A stretch of DNA of 64,000 nucleotides, from positions 1 to 64,000 of the forward strand of contig CAVVWN010000002.1 in the NCBI GenBank assembly GCA_963752045.1. The letters are read 5' to 3'. This DNA comes from DATKDF01 sp963752045 (GTDB lineage Bacteria; Acidobacteriota; Vicinamibacteria; Vicinamibacterales; SCN-69-37). The notes under the pieces are model-generated. The model saw only the letters and a program-made list of their open reading frames with translations, was not told the DNA's origin and did not search any database. Position numbers and translations under genes: made by a program. Shown one piece after another: positions 53,347 to 62,404 of the stretch (its first letter is position 1; each line of letters opens with the position of its first letter).

Positions 53347-54712
53347 ATGCGCATCTTCATGAAAGGTATCCTGGCTCTCGCGGTCGTCCTCGGGATGACG
53401 GCCGCGTGGCCGCAGCCGGTCGAAACGCAGTCGAACGGCAGAATCCTCCGGTGCGGGCCCGTGGCGGGCATCGCCAAGCCGGTGTGCGTCGTGACGGGCC
53501 GATTCACGTCGAACCTCACCTTCACGGCCGATTCCATCTGGGTGCTGCGCGGCGCCGTGTTCTTCGGCGCGCCGGCCGCGCTCACCATCGAGCCCGGCAC
53601 GCTCATCGCCGGCGAGACGGCCACGCGCGGCACGCTCGTCATCGAACGGGGCGCCAGAATCTTCGCCAACGGCACCGCAGACAGCGCCCATCGTCATGAC
53701 CTCGGATCAGCCGGTCGGCTTCCGCGGCCGCGGTGACTGGGGCGGGCTCATCCTCAACGGCAACGCTCCTGTGAACCTGCCGGGCGGCGTCGGCATCGGT
53801 GAGGGCTCCACCGGCATCTACGGCGGCAGCGACCCGGACGACAGTTCCGGGGTGCTCCGCTACGTGCGCGTGGAGTTTGCCGGCATCGAGTTCAGTCCCG
53901 ACAACGAGCTGAACGGCATCGCCTTCCAGGGCGTCGGCCGCGGCACCATCGTCGAGCACGTCCAGGTGCACTTCAACAAGGATGACGGCGTGGAGTTCTT
54001 CGGGGGCACGGTCGACGCCAAGTGGCTCGTGCTGACGGGCATCGGCGACGACTCGATCGACTGGACGTTCGGATGGCAGGGACGCATTCAGTTCGCCGTG
54101 GTCCAGCAGCGCGGCGATGACACCGACAACGGCATCGAAGCCGACAACAACGGCAACAACAACGACCTGCTGCCCCGCTCGGCGCCGACGCTCTACAACA
54201 TCACGCTCATCGGCGACCCGAGCTTCACCAACTTCGGCCCGGAGAGCACCGACGGGATGCGCCTGCGTGAGGGCACCGCCGGCATCATCCGCAACGCCGT
54301 GGTCATGGGCTTCAAGAGCGAGGCCATCGACGTGCGCAACACCTCGACCCAGAACCAGATCACGCTGGGCACGCTGCAGGTGACCCACAGCATCGCCTAC
54401 GACAACCGGTGCGCCACGACGGGGTGCGGGGGATCCGGATCGAGTCAGGCGCGCAATACGGCCGGGGCTCCCCTGTGGGATCCGGCCGGCAACCTCAACA
54501 GCACCGCCAACCCGGTGCTGGCCGATCCGTACAACCCGCTCCTGCCGAACTGGCAGCCGCTGCCGGGCTCGCCGGCGCTCACCCTGCCGGCGGCCGCGGT
54601 CCCAGCGACGCCTCCGGACGTCGAGCCGTTCTGGACGCCGGTCACCTACCGCGGCGCGTTCGACGGCGTGACCAACTGGATGCTCGGCTGGACCAACTTC
54701 GCGCAGAAATAG
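53347..54712 (+). CDS. Secreted right-handed beta-helix protein, frameshifted
   Basis: The product of about 450 residues has a signal peptide (FMKGILALAVVLGMTAAWP) and strand-rich repeats such as LTIEPGTLIAGETATRGTLV. After a break near 53682-53688 come GDWGGLILNGNAPVNLPGG, SGVLRYVRVEFAG and EFFGGTVDAKWLVLTG. This resembles surface proteins often paired with TonB receptors in several phyla, whose role is unknown. The Asp/Asn-rich loops (DDTDNGIEADNNGNNND) could bind calcium. The break is compatible with loss of a GC unit. Confidence 0.8.
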
Positions 54713-54726
54713 CCCACATGCACGAC

Positions 54727-54757
54727 CCGGGAGGCCGCTGGCCATGCGGCCTCCCGG
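54727..54757 (+). terminator. Strong hairpin after the beta-helix gene
   Basis: A perfect 12-bp stem (CCGGGAGGCCGC with its complement) encloses a 7-base loop, 14 bp after the stop codon. There is no T tract, so it may stabilise the 3' end or act as a weak or Rho-aided terminator. Confidence 0.55.
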
Positions 54758-54796
54758 CCCTCCGGCTCGTTGCCGGGATAAGCTGACACCTCGTCG

Positions 54797-55315
54797 ATGC
54801 CTGCGTTGATCACCCGCCTGACTGCTTGGTGCCTGGCTGCCGCGGTCGCCCTGCTCCTCGGCGCGTGCTCGGCCGATGCGCCTCCGGAGTTCCAGCCGGT
54901 TTTCGAGACCAAGGAAGCAGCGGTGACGGCGCTCCTCGACGCCCTCTGGCAACGTGACGTGGACCGCATGCGGAACCTCGCCGTTTCGGAGACAGAGTTC
55001 AGGAAGCACGTCTGGCCGAGGCTCCCGGCTGCCGCTGGCGCGGCAGAAAGCTCGATGAGCTACTGGTGGGAGGACCTGCGGGCAAGAAGTCTCGGGTCGA
55101 TGGCCCAGGTGCTCGAAGAACACGGGGGCACGCGGCTGTCACTCGAAGCGGTGAGCTTCGAGGGCGGTGTCACCGATTACGGTACGTTCCGCGTGCATCG
55201 CGAGGCTCGCGTCTCGGCTCGAGACACGGCCGGCAACCTGCGAGAACTCCGGTTGTTCGGGTCGCTCGTCGAAGCGCCGAGCGGCTGGAAGATCTACAGC
55301 TACGTCATCGACTGA
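54797..55315 (+). CDS. Hypothetical lipoprotein
   Basis: The 172-residue protein has a lipoprotein signal with lipobox LLGAC (Cys24). The mature part is an alpha+beta domain starting FETKEAAVTALLDALWQRDV and ending LRLFGSLVEAPSGWKIYSYV, which resembles small NTF2-like or SnoaL-like folds. The function is unknown. It reads in the same direction as the beta-helix gene, but the strong hairpin between them may separate the transcripts. Confidence 0.75.
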   Translation: MPALITRLTAWCLAAAVALLLGACSADAPPEFQPVFETKEAAVTALLDALWQRDVDRMRNLAVSETEFRKHVWPRLPAAAGAAESSMSYWWEDLRARSLGSMAQVLEEHGGTRLSLEAVSFEGGVTDYGTFRVHREARVSARDTAGNLRELRLFGSLVEAPSGWKIYSYVID

Positions 55316-55348
55316 GCCGGCGCCGAGGTCGACCTCGCGCGACCCGCG

Positions 55349-56212
55349 TCAGGGCTGGCCGCGAAGGCGCTGCGCCACGCTTCGCGCGCGCTCGCGGGCG
55401 CTCAGCAGCTCGGCCTCGGCGGAGTCCGGCCCGCTGGCTGAGGCGGGCGTCGGTCCGTCGCCGCCAGACTCCTCGGACGGGAAGTCTCCGGCAGATGGAG
55501 CCGCGCCCCGCTGTGGCGCGCCCGCCGCGGAGGCCGGTGTCGGTTCACCCGGAGCCGCCGGCCCAGGCGGCGCCTCCCCCGGCGCGCCATCCCCGGTTTC
55601 GAGCTTCCGCTGCGCACCCGCCTCGTCGCCTGAACCGGCAGCCTCCCGCTCTCTCGACTCCACGAGCGAGGACGCCGCGAGCAGTCGATCCGCGGGCAAC
55701 TCGAGCTCGCGGTCGGCCATCTTGTCGATGCCGCTCACGGTAATCGCCAACTGGCCGCTGTCGAGCGTCTCGAGCCACCCGCGCTGACGCAGATACCACA
55801 GGGGAAATTCCAGATGCTGCCGCGGCACGCCCAGGAGTTTCTCGAGACTCACGGCTCCGAGACCGCCGTGCAACGGATCGCGGCGTCGCGCCACGTAAAG
55901 CAGCGACAGAATCCCGTGGAACAGACGGCGGTCCGACTCGCGCCCGTCGGCAGCCGAATTCTGATCGAAGATCTTCCACTGGACGCTGCGGTTGTCGTCG
56001 TACTTGACGTCGTAGGCAGCGCGGCGCTTGGGATCGTTCAGCACCTCGTAGGCCTCGTGGACCTCGGAAAAGCGCGACGAGTCCCCGGTGGTTTGATTGT
56101 CCGGGTGGTAGCGTTTCGCGAGCAGGCGGTACACGCGCTCGAGCGTCTCGGAGTCCGCTGACTGGCTGATCTGCAGAACTTCGTAGTAGTCGACAAACGG
56201 CCGCTCGGTCAC
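55349..56212 (-). CDS. DnaJ-domain protein with divergent C-terminus
   Basis: The 287-residue protein begins with a J domain (YYEVLQISQSADSETLERVY, HPD at 36-38) that would stimulate a DnaK-type chaperone. The zinc and substrate domains of DnaJ are absent. Instead residues 85-180 form an unknown domain (LLYVARRRDPLHGGLGAVSL, LEFPLWYLRQRGWLETLDSG) with a winged-helix feel, then a Pro/Ala/Gly/Glu-rich tail. A GTG at 56212 with AAGGTG upstream is the start. Confidence 0.82.
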   Translation of the reverse strand: MTERPFVDYYEVLQISQSADSETLERVYRLLAKRYHPDNQTTGDSSRFSEVHEAYEVLNDPKRRAAYDVKYDDNRSVQWKIFDQNSAADGRESDRRLFHGILSLLYVARRRDPLHGGLGAVSLEKLLGVPRQHLEFPLWYLRQRGWLETLDSGQLAITVSGIDKMADRELELPADRLLAASSLVESREREAAGSGDEAGAQRKLETGDGAPGEAPPGPAAPGEPTPASAAGAPQRGAAPSAGDFPSEESGGDGPTPASASGPDSAEAELLSARERARSVAQRLRGQP

Positions 56213-56342
56213 GTCATGCACCTTTCGAGCCCGACACAGACAACTCGTGGAGCTCTTCCTGAGTGAGGGTGACCCCACTATAGGCACCCCCTGAGAGCGC
56301 CGCAAGTCCTGGACGATGCCGGCCGCTCGAAGCCGCCCGGGT

Positions 56343-56801
56343 TCAGCGACCGCGCCCGCCGCCCGGCCCACTGGCCGGCCGGGGCTCTCGTGTAGCTGTT
56401 TCGGCCGCAAGCTCGAAGCACACCAGTCCCCTGTCGTGGACCCAGAACCGCTCGGCCAGCTCGACCGGTTCTCCGGCGCTGGCGGTGGCGAACGTCGCGC
56501 ACAGCTCGTACCTCGGCGGTTCCAGCACCCGGTAGGGATACGGCTCACCCGTCTCCGGATCGGCCGCCGTGAGCTCCAGGCCCAGCTCGGACTGAAGGTC
56601 ATCGAGTGAGGCGGGCAAGCGTTCGTGGCGCGACCAGAGCACGTCGATCTGACGGGCGATCTGGGCCAGGTCGCCGACGCGCCTGGCATCGAGACGCCGC
56701 GCGCGTGCCTCTCCGGGCGACCCCATCATCACGACACCGGCGGCAACGGCCGCTCCGACGACCAGCGCCACCACGAGCCCGACCACGCCCCGGCCGGTCA
56801 T
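56343..56801 (-). CDS. Hypothetical membrane-anchored protein
   Basis: The 152-residue product has one N-terminal helix (GVVGLVVALVVGAAVAAGVV). The periplasmic part carries RRVGDLAQIARQIDVLWSR, LPASLDDLQSELGLE and DPETGEPYPYRVL. The last pattern resembles the processed part of pseudopilin-like or sensor-like proteins. The stop is followed by a Gly/Arg-rich end. It is coupled to the preceding gene by an ATGA overlap. Function unknown. Confidence 0.7.
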   Translation of the reverse strand: MTGRGVVGLVVALVVGAAVAAGVVMMGSPGEARARRLDARRVGDLAQIARQIDVLWSRHERLPASLDDLQSELGLELTAADPETGEPYPYRVLEPPRYELCATFATASAGEPVELAERFWVHDRGLVCFELAAETATREPRPASGPGGGRGR

Positions 56802-57448
56802 GGGCGACCTCCCGCCTCGTCAAGCGCGAGCTCGGTCCGGTAATACGCGAAGACGGCGCCGGCAACCACGCCGACAACCAGCACCTTCAACACGAACCGC
56901 ATCGTCAACTCGCCTCCCAGAAGGTTGTAGACGAGCGCCATCACATCTCCGGCAAGAACAGAGGCCGCGACGAACAAGGTCAGGTACGTCAACCAGCGGC
57001 GCACTTTCGAGGCCCGCTTCGCCGGGTCACGGCGCCCCTCACGCCCGACGAGCGCCGACACCCACAAAAGGACGGGCGTGGACACGACGAGCGCCGAGAT
57101 GGGCCACCGGAGCGCCTCGGCCAGGTACTCAGGAGGCACCTGCCGGTCGAGGGCCGGGTCCGGCAGCAGGCGGTCGATGAGTACGAACATCAGGCCGCCG
57201 AAGTTGATGGCCACCGTGTAGAGCGCAGAGAAGATCACGAGATGAAGGAAGGCGTCCCGCGCAGACAGATACGGCTTCGGCCTTGGCACCGGAATGGGGA
57301 ACGGCACGTCGGCGAAGCCTCCGAGCGCCTCGCTGACCTCGGCCGCCGGCCAGCCGGCGGTTCGGAGGGCCGCCTCGATCTCCTGCCGCGAGATGCCACG
57401 CGCCAGTCCGTCCTTCACAAACGCCGTGAGTTCGTCCTGAGCTGCCAT
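56798..57448 (-). CDS. DUF5671-type membrane protein
   Basis: The 216-residue protein has a short N-terminal UBA-like helical domain (LTAFVKDGLARGISRQEIEA, then ALRTAGWPAAEVSEAL) and four membrane helices (FLHLVIFSALYTVAINFGG to LKVLVVGVVAGAVFAYYR). This combination is that of the uncharacterised DUF5671 family. ATG 57448 has a strong GGAGGAGG site 5 bases upstream. Its partner is the small anchored protein encoded immediately downstream. Confidence 0.8.
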   Translation of the reverse strand: MAAQDELTAFVKDGLARGISRQEIEAALRTAGWPAAEVSEALGGFADVPFPIPVPRPKPYLSARDAFLHLVIFSALYTVAINFGGLMFVLIDRLLPDPALDRQVPPEYLAEALRWPISALVVSTPVLLWVSALVGREGRRDPAKRASKVRRWLTYLTLFVAASVLAGDVMALVYNLLGGELTMRFVLKVLVVGVVAGAVFAYYRTELALDEAGGRP

Positions 57449-57462
57449 GGCAACCTCCTCCC

Positions 57463-58455
57463 CTACCGGCCCGGCGGCTTCACGACGACCGGATAGGCCT
57501 TCTCGCCTGCGAGGATCTTCACCGGCAGCCGGTTCTCGCGAAGCGGAATCGGACATGTCGTGTAGACATTGAACGCGCAGGGCGGATTGTACGCCTCGTT
57601 GAAGTCGAGCACGGTCGTCCCATCCGGAAGAAGATCCGCATACAGGAAGCGCGCCGTTTCGTACGTCTCGACGCCGCTCGACGCGTCCCGGAACACGAAG
57701 TAGAAGCGATTGGGCCGCGTGGTAAACGGGCGAAGCCGAAGCGGCTCGCCGCCCAGCTCGAACTCCACGACGCCTTCGGTGCTGTATGTGTCGATGTCGC
57801 CGTAGGTATTGAGGACCTCCAGGTCGCGCGGCTGCGCATCGGGAACGAACCGCGCCGTCACACGATAGGCCTCGTCAATCGGAAACCACGAGAACCCGAG
57901 AAACGCGCGCGCCTGAGGGCTCTGCGGGTCCCGCACGCGCAGCGACAAGTTGCCGCCGCCGGTGTGGATCACGAGACGCACGCTGCCGATCGCGACTTCG
58001 GTCGGCGATGTCAGGCCCGGCTCGTGCAGCACGATGGGCCCGGTGAGCGGCTCGTCGGGTGTCGCTCCCGGTTGCGGCAGGACCTTGGAGCCCTTGCGGA
58101 CCGCGGCCACGTGCGGCTCGGCCTCGAACCGCACGACGTCGCCTTCCACCGTGACCACGCCGGCCCGCGGCGGCAGGTGCGGTATGACGATGTCGCTTTC
58201 CGGACCGCTGCCGATGACGTGAACCCCGGGCGCGAGCGAATGCAGGGCCGAGATGCTCACCCACTCGTAGCGGTAGTCTCGCTCGTGCTTCTCGCGCCAT
58301 GCCTGAACTTCGGCAACCGGATCGGCCGGCGCGGCGGTTGAATCGGGAACGTCTCCCGATGGCGGGCCGGTCCGGTCGACGCGCTCGCCGCACGATGCCA
58401 GCGCAACCGCGAGCACCAGAACACCCGGCCAGGACTTGTGCGCAACCATGCCCAA
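57463..58455 (-). CDS. DUF1684 lipoprotein
   Basis: The 330-residue product has a lipoprotein signal with lipobox LASC (Cys22). The DUF1684 fold carries FLGFSWFPIDEAYRVTARF, FVFRDASSGVETYETARFLY and the signature FNEAYNPPCAFNVYTTCPIP with two cysteines. The family is widespread and has no proven function. It is encoded 14 bp upstream of the DUF5671 gene, forming a three-gene envelope cluster. Confidence 0.9.
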   Translation of the reverse strand: MGMVAHKSWPGVLVLAVALASCGERVDRTGPPSGDVPDSTAAPADPVAEVQAWREKHERDYRYEWVSISALHSLAPGVHVIGSGPESDIVIPHLPPRAGVVTVEGDVVRFEAEPHVAAVRKGSKVLPQPGATPDEPLTGPIVLHEPGLTSPTEVAIGSVRLVIHTGGGNLSLRVRDPQSPQARAFLGFSWFPIDEAYRVTARFVPDAQPRDLEVLNTYGDIDTYSTEGVVEFELGGEPLRLRPFTTRPNRFYFVFRDASSGVETYETARFLYADLLPDGTTVLDFNEAYNPPCAFNVYTTCPIPLRENRLPVKILAGEKAYPVVVKPPGR

Positions 58456-58508
58456 GTGCGTACCATATCGCAGGCCGGCCCTTCAGTCCCGGCCCGGAAG
58501 GAGCGACG

Positions 58509-60170
58509 ATGAGCGACGGGCCCGCAAGACCTGGATTCGGACGTCGGGAGTTTCTCAAGACCGCCGGCGCAGGGGGCCTGGCGCTCACGGCCGTCGGAGG
58601 CGCCTCCTGCGCGCCACGACCCGAGAGCGTTCCGGCCGCCGACCTCCATCGCTGGAACGTCCCCGACTTCGAGCTTGCCGAGATCACGGCCGACGACCTC
58701 CAGGCCGGCCTCGCCTCCGGGCGCTGGTCGTCGGTCGAGGTGACGCAGGCGTATCTCGATCGCATCGAGGCGATCGACCGAAACGGTCCGACGCTGCGCT
58801 CCGTGATCGAGACGAATCCCGACGCGCTCGACATCGCACGCACGCTGGATGCCGAGCGCGCATCCGGCCAGGTGCGCGGGCCGCTCCACGGCGTGCCGAT
58901 CCTCATCAAAGACAACATCGGGTCGGCCGATCGCATGACCACCACGGCCGGCTCGCTCGCGCTCGAGGGGTCGACTCCCCCGCGCGACGCCTTCATCGTG
59001 GCGAAGCTCCGGGAGGCCGGCGCCATCATCCTCGGCAAGACGAACCTGAGCGAGTGGGCCAACTTCCGCTCAACGCGGAGTTCGAGCGGATGGAGCGGGC
59101 GCGGCGGACAGTGCGCCAACCCGTACGCCATTCACCGCAACCCGTGCGGGTCGAGCTCGGGTTCGGGTGCGGCGGTCGCGGCCAACCTGACGGCGCTCGC
59201 CATCGGCACCGAAACGGACGGGTCGATCGTCTGCCCGTCTTCGGCCTGTGGCATCGTCGGCCTCAAGCCGACGGTCGGCCTCTGGAGCCGCTCGGTCATC
59301 ATCCCGATTTCGCACACGCAGGACACGGCCGGCCCAATGACGCGCACGGTGCGCGATGCGGCGCTCCTGCTTGGCGCGCTCACCGGCGTCGACGGATCCG
59401 ATCCGGCCACTGCGGCCAGCGCCGGCCGAAGCCACGCCGACTACACGACGTTTCTCGACCCGGCTGGCCTCGTCGGCGCGCGCATCGGCATCGTGCGCGC
59501 GCGCTTCGGCTTCGACGACCGCGTGGACCGCGTGCTCGGGGAGGCCATCGCGGCCATGCGTGAGGCGGGTGCCGTCATCGTCGACGAGGTGGACATCCCC
59601 AATCAGGAGGGACTAGGGCAGCTCGAGGGCGACGTCCTGAGCTTCGAATTCAAGGCGGGCCTCAACGCGTACCTCGAAGCCCTGGGCCCGGGCGTCGCCA
59701 TCCGGTCGCTCGAAGAGGCGATTCGCTTCAATGAGGAGCATCGGGATCGCGAGATGCCGTACTTCGGGCAGGAGGAGTTCCTCGCGGCCCAGGCGCGCGG
59801 GCCGCTCTCCGAGAAGGCCTATCTCGACGCGGTGGACCGGACCCGCAGGCTATCGGGTCCCGAGGGCATCGACGCGGCGATGGATGCGCACACGCTCGAC
59901 GCGCTCGTGGCGCCGACCGGCGGACCCGCCTGGGTCACCGACTGGGTCAACGGCGACCACTTCGGCGGCGGAAGCTCCGGCACGGCCGCGCGGGCCGGCT
60001 ATCCGAACATCACCGTCCCGGCCGGGTTCGTGATGGGCCTGCCGATAGGCCTGTCGTTCTTCGGCCGCGCGTGGAGCGAACCGGTCCTGCTCAAGATCGC
60101 GTTCGCCTTCGAGCAGGCGACCAGAGCCAGGCGTCCGCCGACGTTCCGCACCGACGACGTGATGGTGTGA
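58509..60170 (+). CDS. Tat-exported amidase-signature-family enzyme
   Basis: The 553-residue protein starts with a twin-arginine signal (RREFLK at 12-17, then a hydrophobic stretch ending GGASC). The amidase domain has the catalytic lysine in PILIKDNIG (Lys134), GSSSGSG with the cis-serine (about 216) and the nucleophile in TDGSI (Ser239). It hydrolyses an amide outside the cytoplasm, substrate unknown. A cysteine at 34 could be a lipidation site. Confidence 0.92.
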   Translation: MSDGPARPGFGRREFLKTAGAGGLALTAVGGASCAPRPESVPAADLHRWNVPDFELAEITADDLQAGLASGRWSSVEVTQAYLDRIEAIDRNGPTLRSVIETNPDALDIARTLDAERASGQVRGPLHGVPILIKDNIGSADRMTTTAGSLALEGSTPPRDAFIVAKLREAGAIILGKTNLSEWANFRSTRSSSGWSGRGGQCANPYAIHRNPCGSSSGSGAAVAANLTALAIGTETDGSIVCPSSACGIVGLKPTVGLWSRSVIIPISHTQDTAGPMTRTVRDAALLLGALTGVDGSDPATAASAGRSHADYTTFLDPAGLVGARIGIVRARFGFDDRVDRVLGEAIAAMREAGAVIVDEVDIPNQEGLGQLEGDVLSFEFKAGLNAYLEALGPGVAIRSLEEAIRFNEEHRDREMPYFGQEEFLAAQARGPLSEKAYLDAVDRTRRLSGPEGIDAAMDAHTLDALVAPTGGPAWVTDWVNGDHFGGGSSGTAARAGYPNITVPAGFVMGLPIGLSFFGRAWSEPVLLKIAFAFEQATRARRPPTFRTDDVMV

Positions 60171-60177
60171 ACGAGGG

Positions 60178-60825
60178 TTAGCGCAGACCGCCCTCACCGG
60201 CTTTCATGAGGCCCATGTGCTGCTGGGCCTGCGCGAGCCCGCCTTCGGGCGCCTGCCAGCCGATACGGCCGTCGCCGTTGGCATCAGCGCCGGCCGTGAG
60301 CTGCTGGGCGAGCTCGTGCAGCTTGACCACGAGCGGCGCCGCGTCGGCGGCCGTCGAGGCCGCGCGAATCTGGGAGACGAGCGCGGTGATGGCGTCGCAT
60401 CGGGCCACGACGCTTTCGGCGGCCCCGGCCACGTGCGTGGCGTGCAGCTTCACGTTGTCGCTCGCACCCTCGGACTTGGCCGCCAGCCCAATGTGCGTCG
60501 CGACGCCGGCCGCCGCCTTCTTCACGCCGTACCCCTTGCCGGGCCCCTGGGCTTCCGCCGTCGGGTCGACGGCATGCAGCACGTGCCCGGCGTGACGCTT
60601 CATCGAGTCGAGGTTGTCCGAGGTCTTGGCGGCGAGCCCCGCGTGCTGCTCGGCGATCGCCGCTTCGGCCGAGGCCGTCGGCAGCAGCCCCGCGCCATCG
60701 GGTGTTCCGTTCATCCCGTCGAGCACGTGCCCCATATGGGTGTGCGCTGGGTTCGACTGCTCTTTCGCCAGGCCGACAACCACAACGGCGAGAGACAACA
60801 ATCCACAGAGCAGGGCTTTCCTCAC
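60178..60825 (-). CDS. Exported His-rich protein of unknown function
   Basis: The 215-residue product starts at GTG 60825 with a signal peptide (RKALLCGLLSLAVVVVGLA). The mature protein repeats a pattern of His-x-x-His-Val and Ala-rich helices (HTHMGHVLDG, KRHAGHVLHAVDP, VATHIGLAAKS, KLHATHVAGAA). Histidine spacing suggests metal or heme contact, but there is no CxxCH. The C-terminus carries DANGDGRIGW, an EF-hand-like calcium loop. No family is recognised. Confidence 0.7.
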   Translation of the reverse strand: MRKALLCGLLSLAVVVVGLAKEQSNPAHTHMGHVLDGMNGTPDGAGLLPTASAEAAIAEQHAGLAAKTSDNLDSMKRHAGHVLHAVDPTAEAQGPGKGYGVKKAAAGVATHIGLAAKSEGASDNVKLHATHVAGAAESVVARCDAITALVSQIRAASTAADAAPLVVKLHELAQQLTAGADANGDGRIGWQAPEGGLAQAQQHMGLMKAGEGGLR

Positions 60826-60892
60826 GACGCACCTTCCTTTCGGCTGAGCGATGAACCTCGAGGATATCGCCGGCGCCCGCCTCGAGCAAGGC

Positions 60893-61663
60893 TCAAGCGA
60901 GGTCCTTGATGCCGACCACCTGGAAGCGGGCGTTCTTGAAGAACAACCGCTTGAGGCGGTCGCCGAGATGCCTCGGCGGCGTCTCCCTCGCGAGGGCCCG
61001 AGCGGCCGCAATGCCGTCGCGCTCCTCCCATACCCGGACGGGCAGCGCCTCGACGAGTCGTCTGGCGGCACCGAGCGTGAGGTGAACCGTGTGGTCGGCA
61101 AAGGGCCCGATCTCGAAGGGAACACCCAGCGTCGTCCACCCGGCGTGAAGCCATGCCCCGACGCGGTAGACGGGATGGTGCACGTTCACGGTGAAGAACA
61201 GCACGCCGCCGGGCTTCAGCACACGCGCGAGCTCGCGCATGATGGCGCCGGGCCGCTCGGCATGGTCGATGACGTTGTCACAGAGCACGACGTCGAACGA
61301 CTCGTCGGCAAACGGCAACGCCTCGCCGGCGGCGGCAGAAGTCGGCACGCGGCGGTGCCACGGGAACAAACCTGCGTACTGCACCGCGAGCGGGTCGATG
61401 CCCACGCGCAACCCGGCCGGTTCCCAGAAGAAGATGAGGCCCCGCGACCCGCACCCGACCTCGAGGACGCGCGCCTCGTCGGCCATGGGCGCGACGGCGC
61501 CGATGAGCGCGCGCGCATCGGCCGATCGCCGCCGCATCCACGGCACGACCTCGTCGGCGGCGAGCGCTCCGACCCTGGCCTGCTGATACGCCCACTGCCG
61601 ATCGAGCGCGCGAGCCGCGCGACGTCGTCGACCCCGGGCCATCCACGACTGCACGTCCGGCAC
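60893..61663 (-). CDS. Class I SAM-dependent methyltransferase
   Basis: The 256-residue protein has motif I ARVLEVGCGSRGLIFFW, the acidic motif II end RVGIDP, FADESFDVVLCDNVIDH and LKPGGVLFFTV. It is the UbiE/Coq5-like methyltransferase_11 subgroup. The acceptor is unknown. An N-terminal extension of about 40 residues is Arg-rich. The gene diverges from the decarboxylase pair. Confidence 0.87.
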   Translation of the reverse strand: MPDVQSWMARGRRRRAARALDRQWAYQQARVGALAADEVVPWMRRRSADARALIGAVAPMADEARVLEVGCGSRGLIFFWEPAGLRVGIDPLAVQYAGLFPWHRRVPTSAAAGEALPFADESFDVVLCDNVIDHAERPGAIMRELARVLKPGGVLFFTVNVHHPVYRVGAWLHAGWTTLGVPFEIGPFADHTVHLTLGAARRLVEALPVRVWEERDGIAAARALARETPPRHLGDRLKRLFFKNARFQVVGIKDLA

Positions 61664-61866
61664 GCCGCCAGTCTACGGCGATCGCGATGTCTCTGTAACC
61701 GCGTCTGTCGGCCGTCGGCTTCTCGTCACTCCCTCCGTCCGACCGGCCACTCCGTCAGCTATCATGGGTCGCCAAGAGCGCCGGAAGCACAGCTCTCGCC
61801 AGGCTGGGCCTGCATCCGCTCGCCGCTCGCATGGCGATTCGCGACGCGCTCAGCTAGTCCCGCGTG

Positions 61867-61884
61867 GCGACGGCCGGCCGTCGC
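61867..61884. promoter_or_regulatory. 18-bp perfect palindrome abutting the decarboxylase ribosome site
   Basis: GCGACGGCC and its exact complement meet at 61875/61876, and the AGGAGG ribosome site begins at the next base. Having no loop, it is better read as a DNA-binding site for a dimeric regulator than as a hairpin. The regulator is unknown. Confidence 0.45.
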
Positions 61885-61894
61885 AGGAGGCAGG

Positions 61895-62404
61895 ATGGAA
61901 GTTTCGTACGACGGCTCCCGGGCGGTCTTTCAGGGCATTAAGGCCGCGGGCATCACGTCCGTGTCAGCCCTTCCCGAGACGTGGCTCGGTCTCATGCTGC
62001 AGTGGGCCGAAGCCGACCCGGACATCCGGCTGATTCAGGTGGCCAAGGAGGAAGAGGCCGTCGGTGTGGCCGCCGGCGCCTGGTTCGCCGGAGAACCGCA
62101 CGTGTTGCTCATGCAGAACCACGGCTTCCTCGCCGCCATCAACGGCATCGTCTCGCTCGCGCAGTTGTATTCGATTCCGCTCTGCATGCTCATTGCGCTG
62201 CGGGGACACTGGGGCGAGCCCTACGCCTGGCACACGCGCGGGGGCATCGTCACCGAGCCGGTGCTGCGCGCCCTCGGCATTCCGTTCGAGTACGCGCGCG
62301 ACCCGACGCAGGTGGCGCGCCAGATTCGCGAGGCGCGCACGTTCGCCGAAAGCTCGCTCTCGCCCGTGGCGCTGCTGCTCACGCGCGACCTCATGGAGGA
62401 ATGA
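61895..62404 (+). CDS. Thiamine-diphosphate-dependent decarboxylase, alpha subunit
   Basis: The 169-residue product is the PYR half of a split ThDP enzyme of the sulfopyruvate/phosphonopyruvate decarboxylase type. The activating glutamate lies in VAKEEEAVGVAAGAWFAG, and QNHGFLAAINGIVSLAQLY follows. It needs the beta subunit encoded next. The start is ATG 61895 with AGGAGG upstream. No PEP mutase or sulfolactate genes are near, so the actual 2-oxo acid is unknown. Confidence 0.85.
   Translation: MEVSYDGSRAVFQGIKAAGITSVSALPETWLGLMLQWAEADPDIRLIQVAKEEEAVGVAAGAWFAGEPHVLLMQNHGFLAAINGIVSLAQLYSIPLCMLIALRGHWGEPYAWHTRGGIVTEPVLRALGIPFEYARDPTQVARQIREARTFAESSLSPVALLLTRDLMEE

Noticed and set aside
55324..55337. 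14-bp palindrome between the lipoprotein and DnaJ genes
   Set aside because: It has no loop or T tract and may be chance; not enough to call a terminator or operator.
60851..61894. N-terminal extension of the decarboxylase alpha subunit
   Set aside because: It covers the opposite-strand methyltransferase gene; the ATG at 61895 has a perfect ribosome site.
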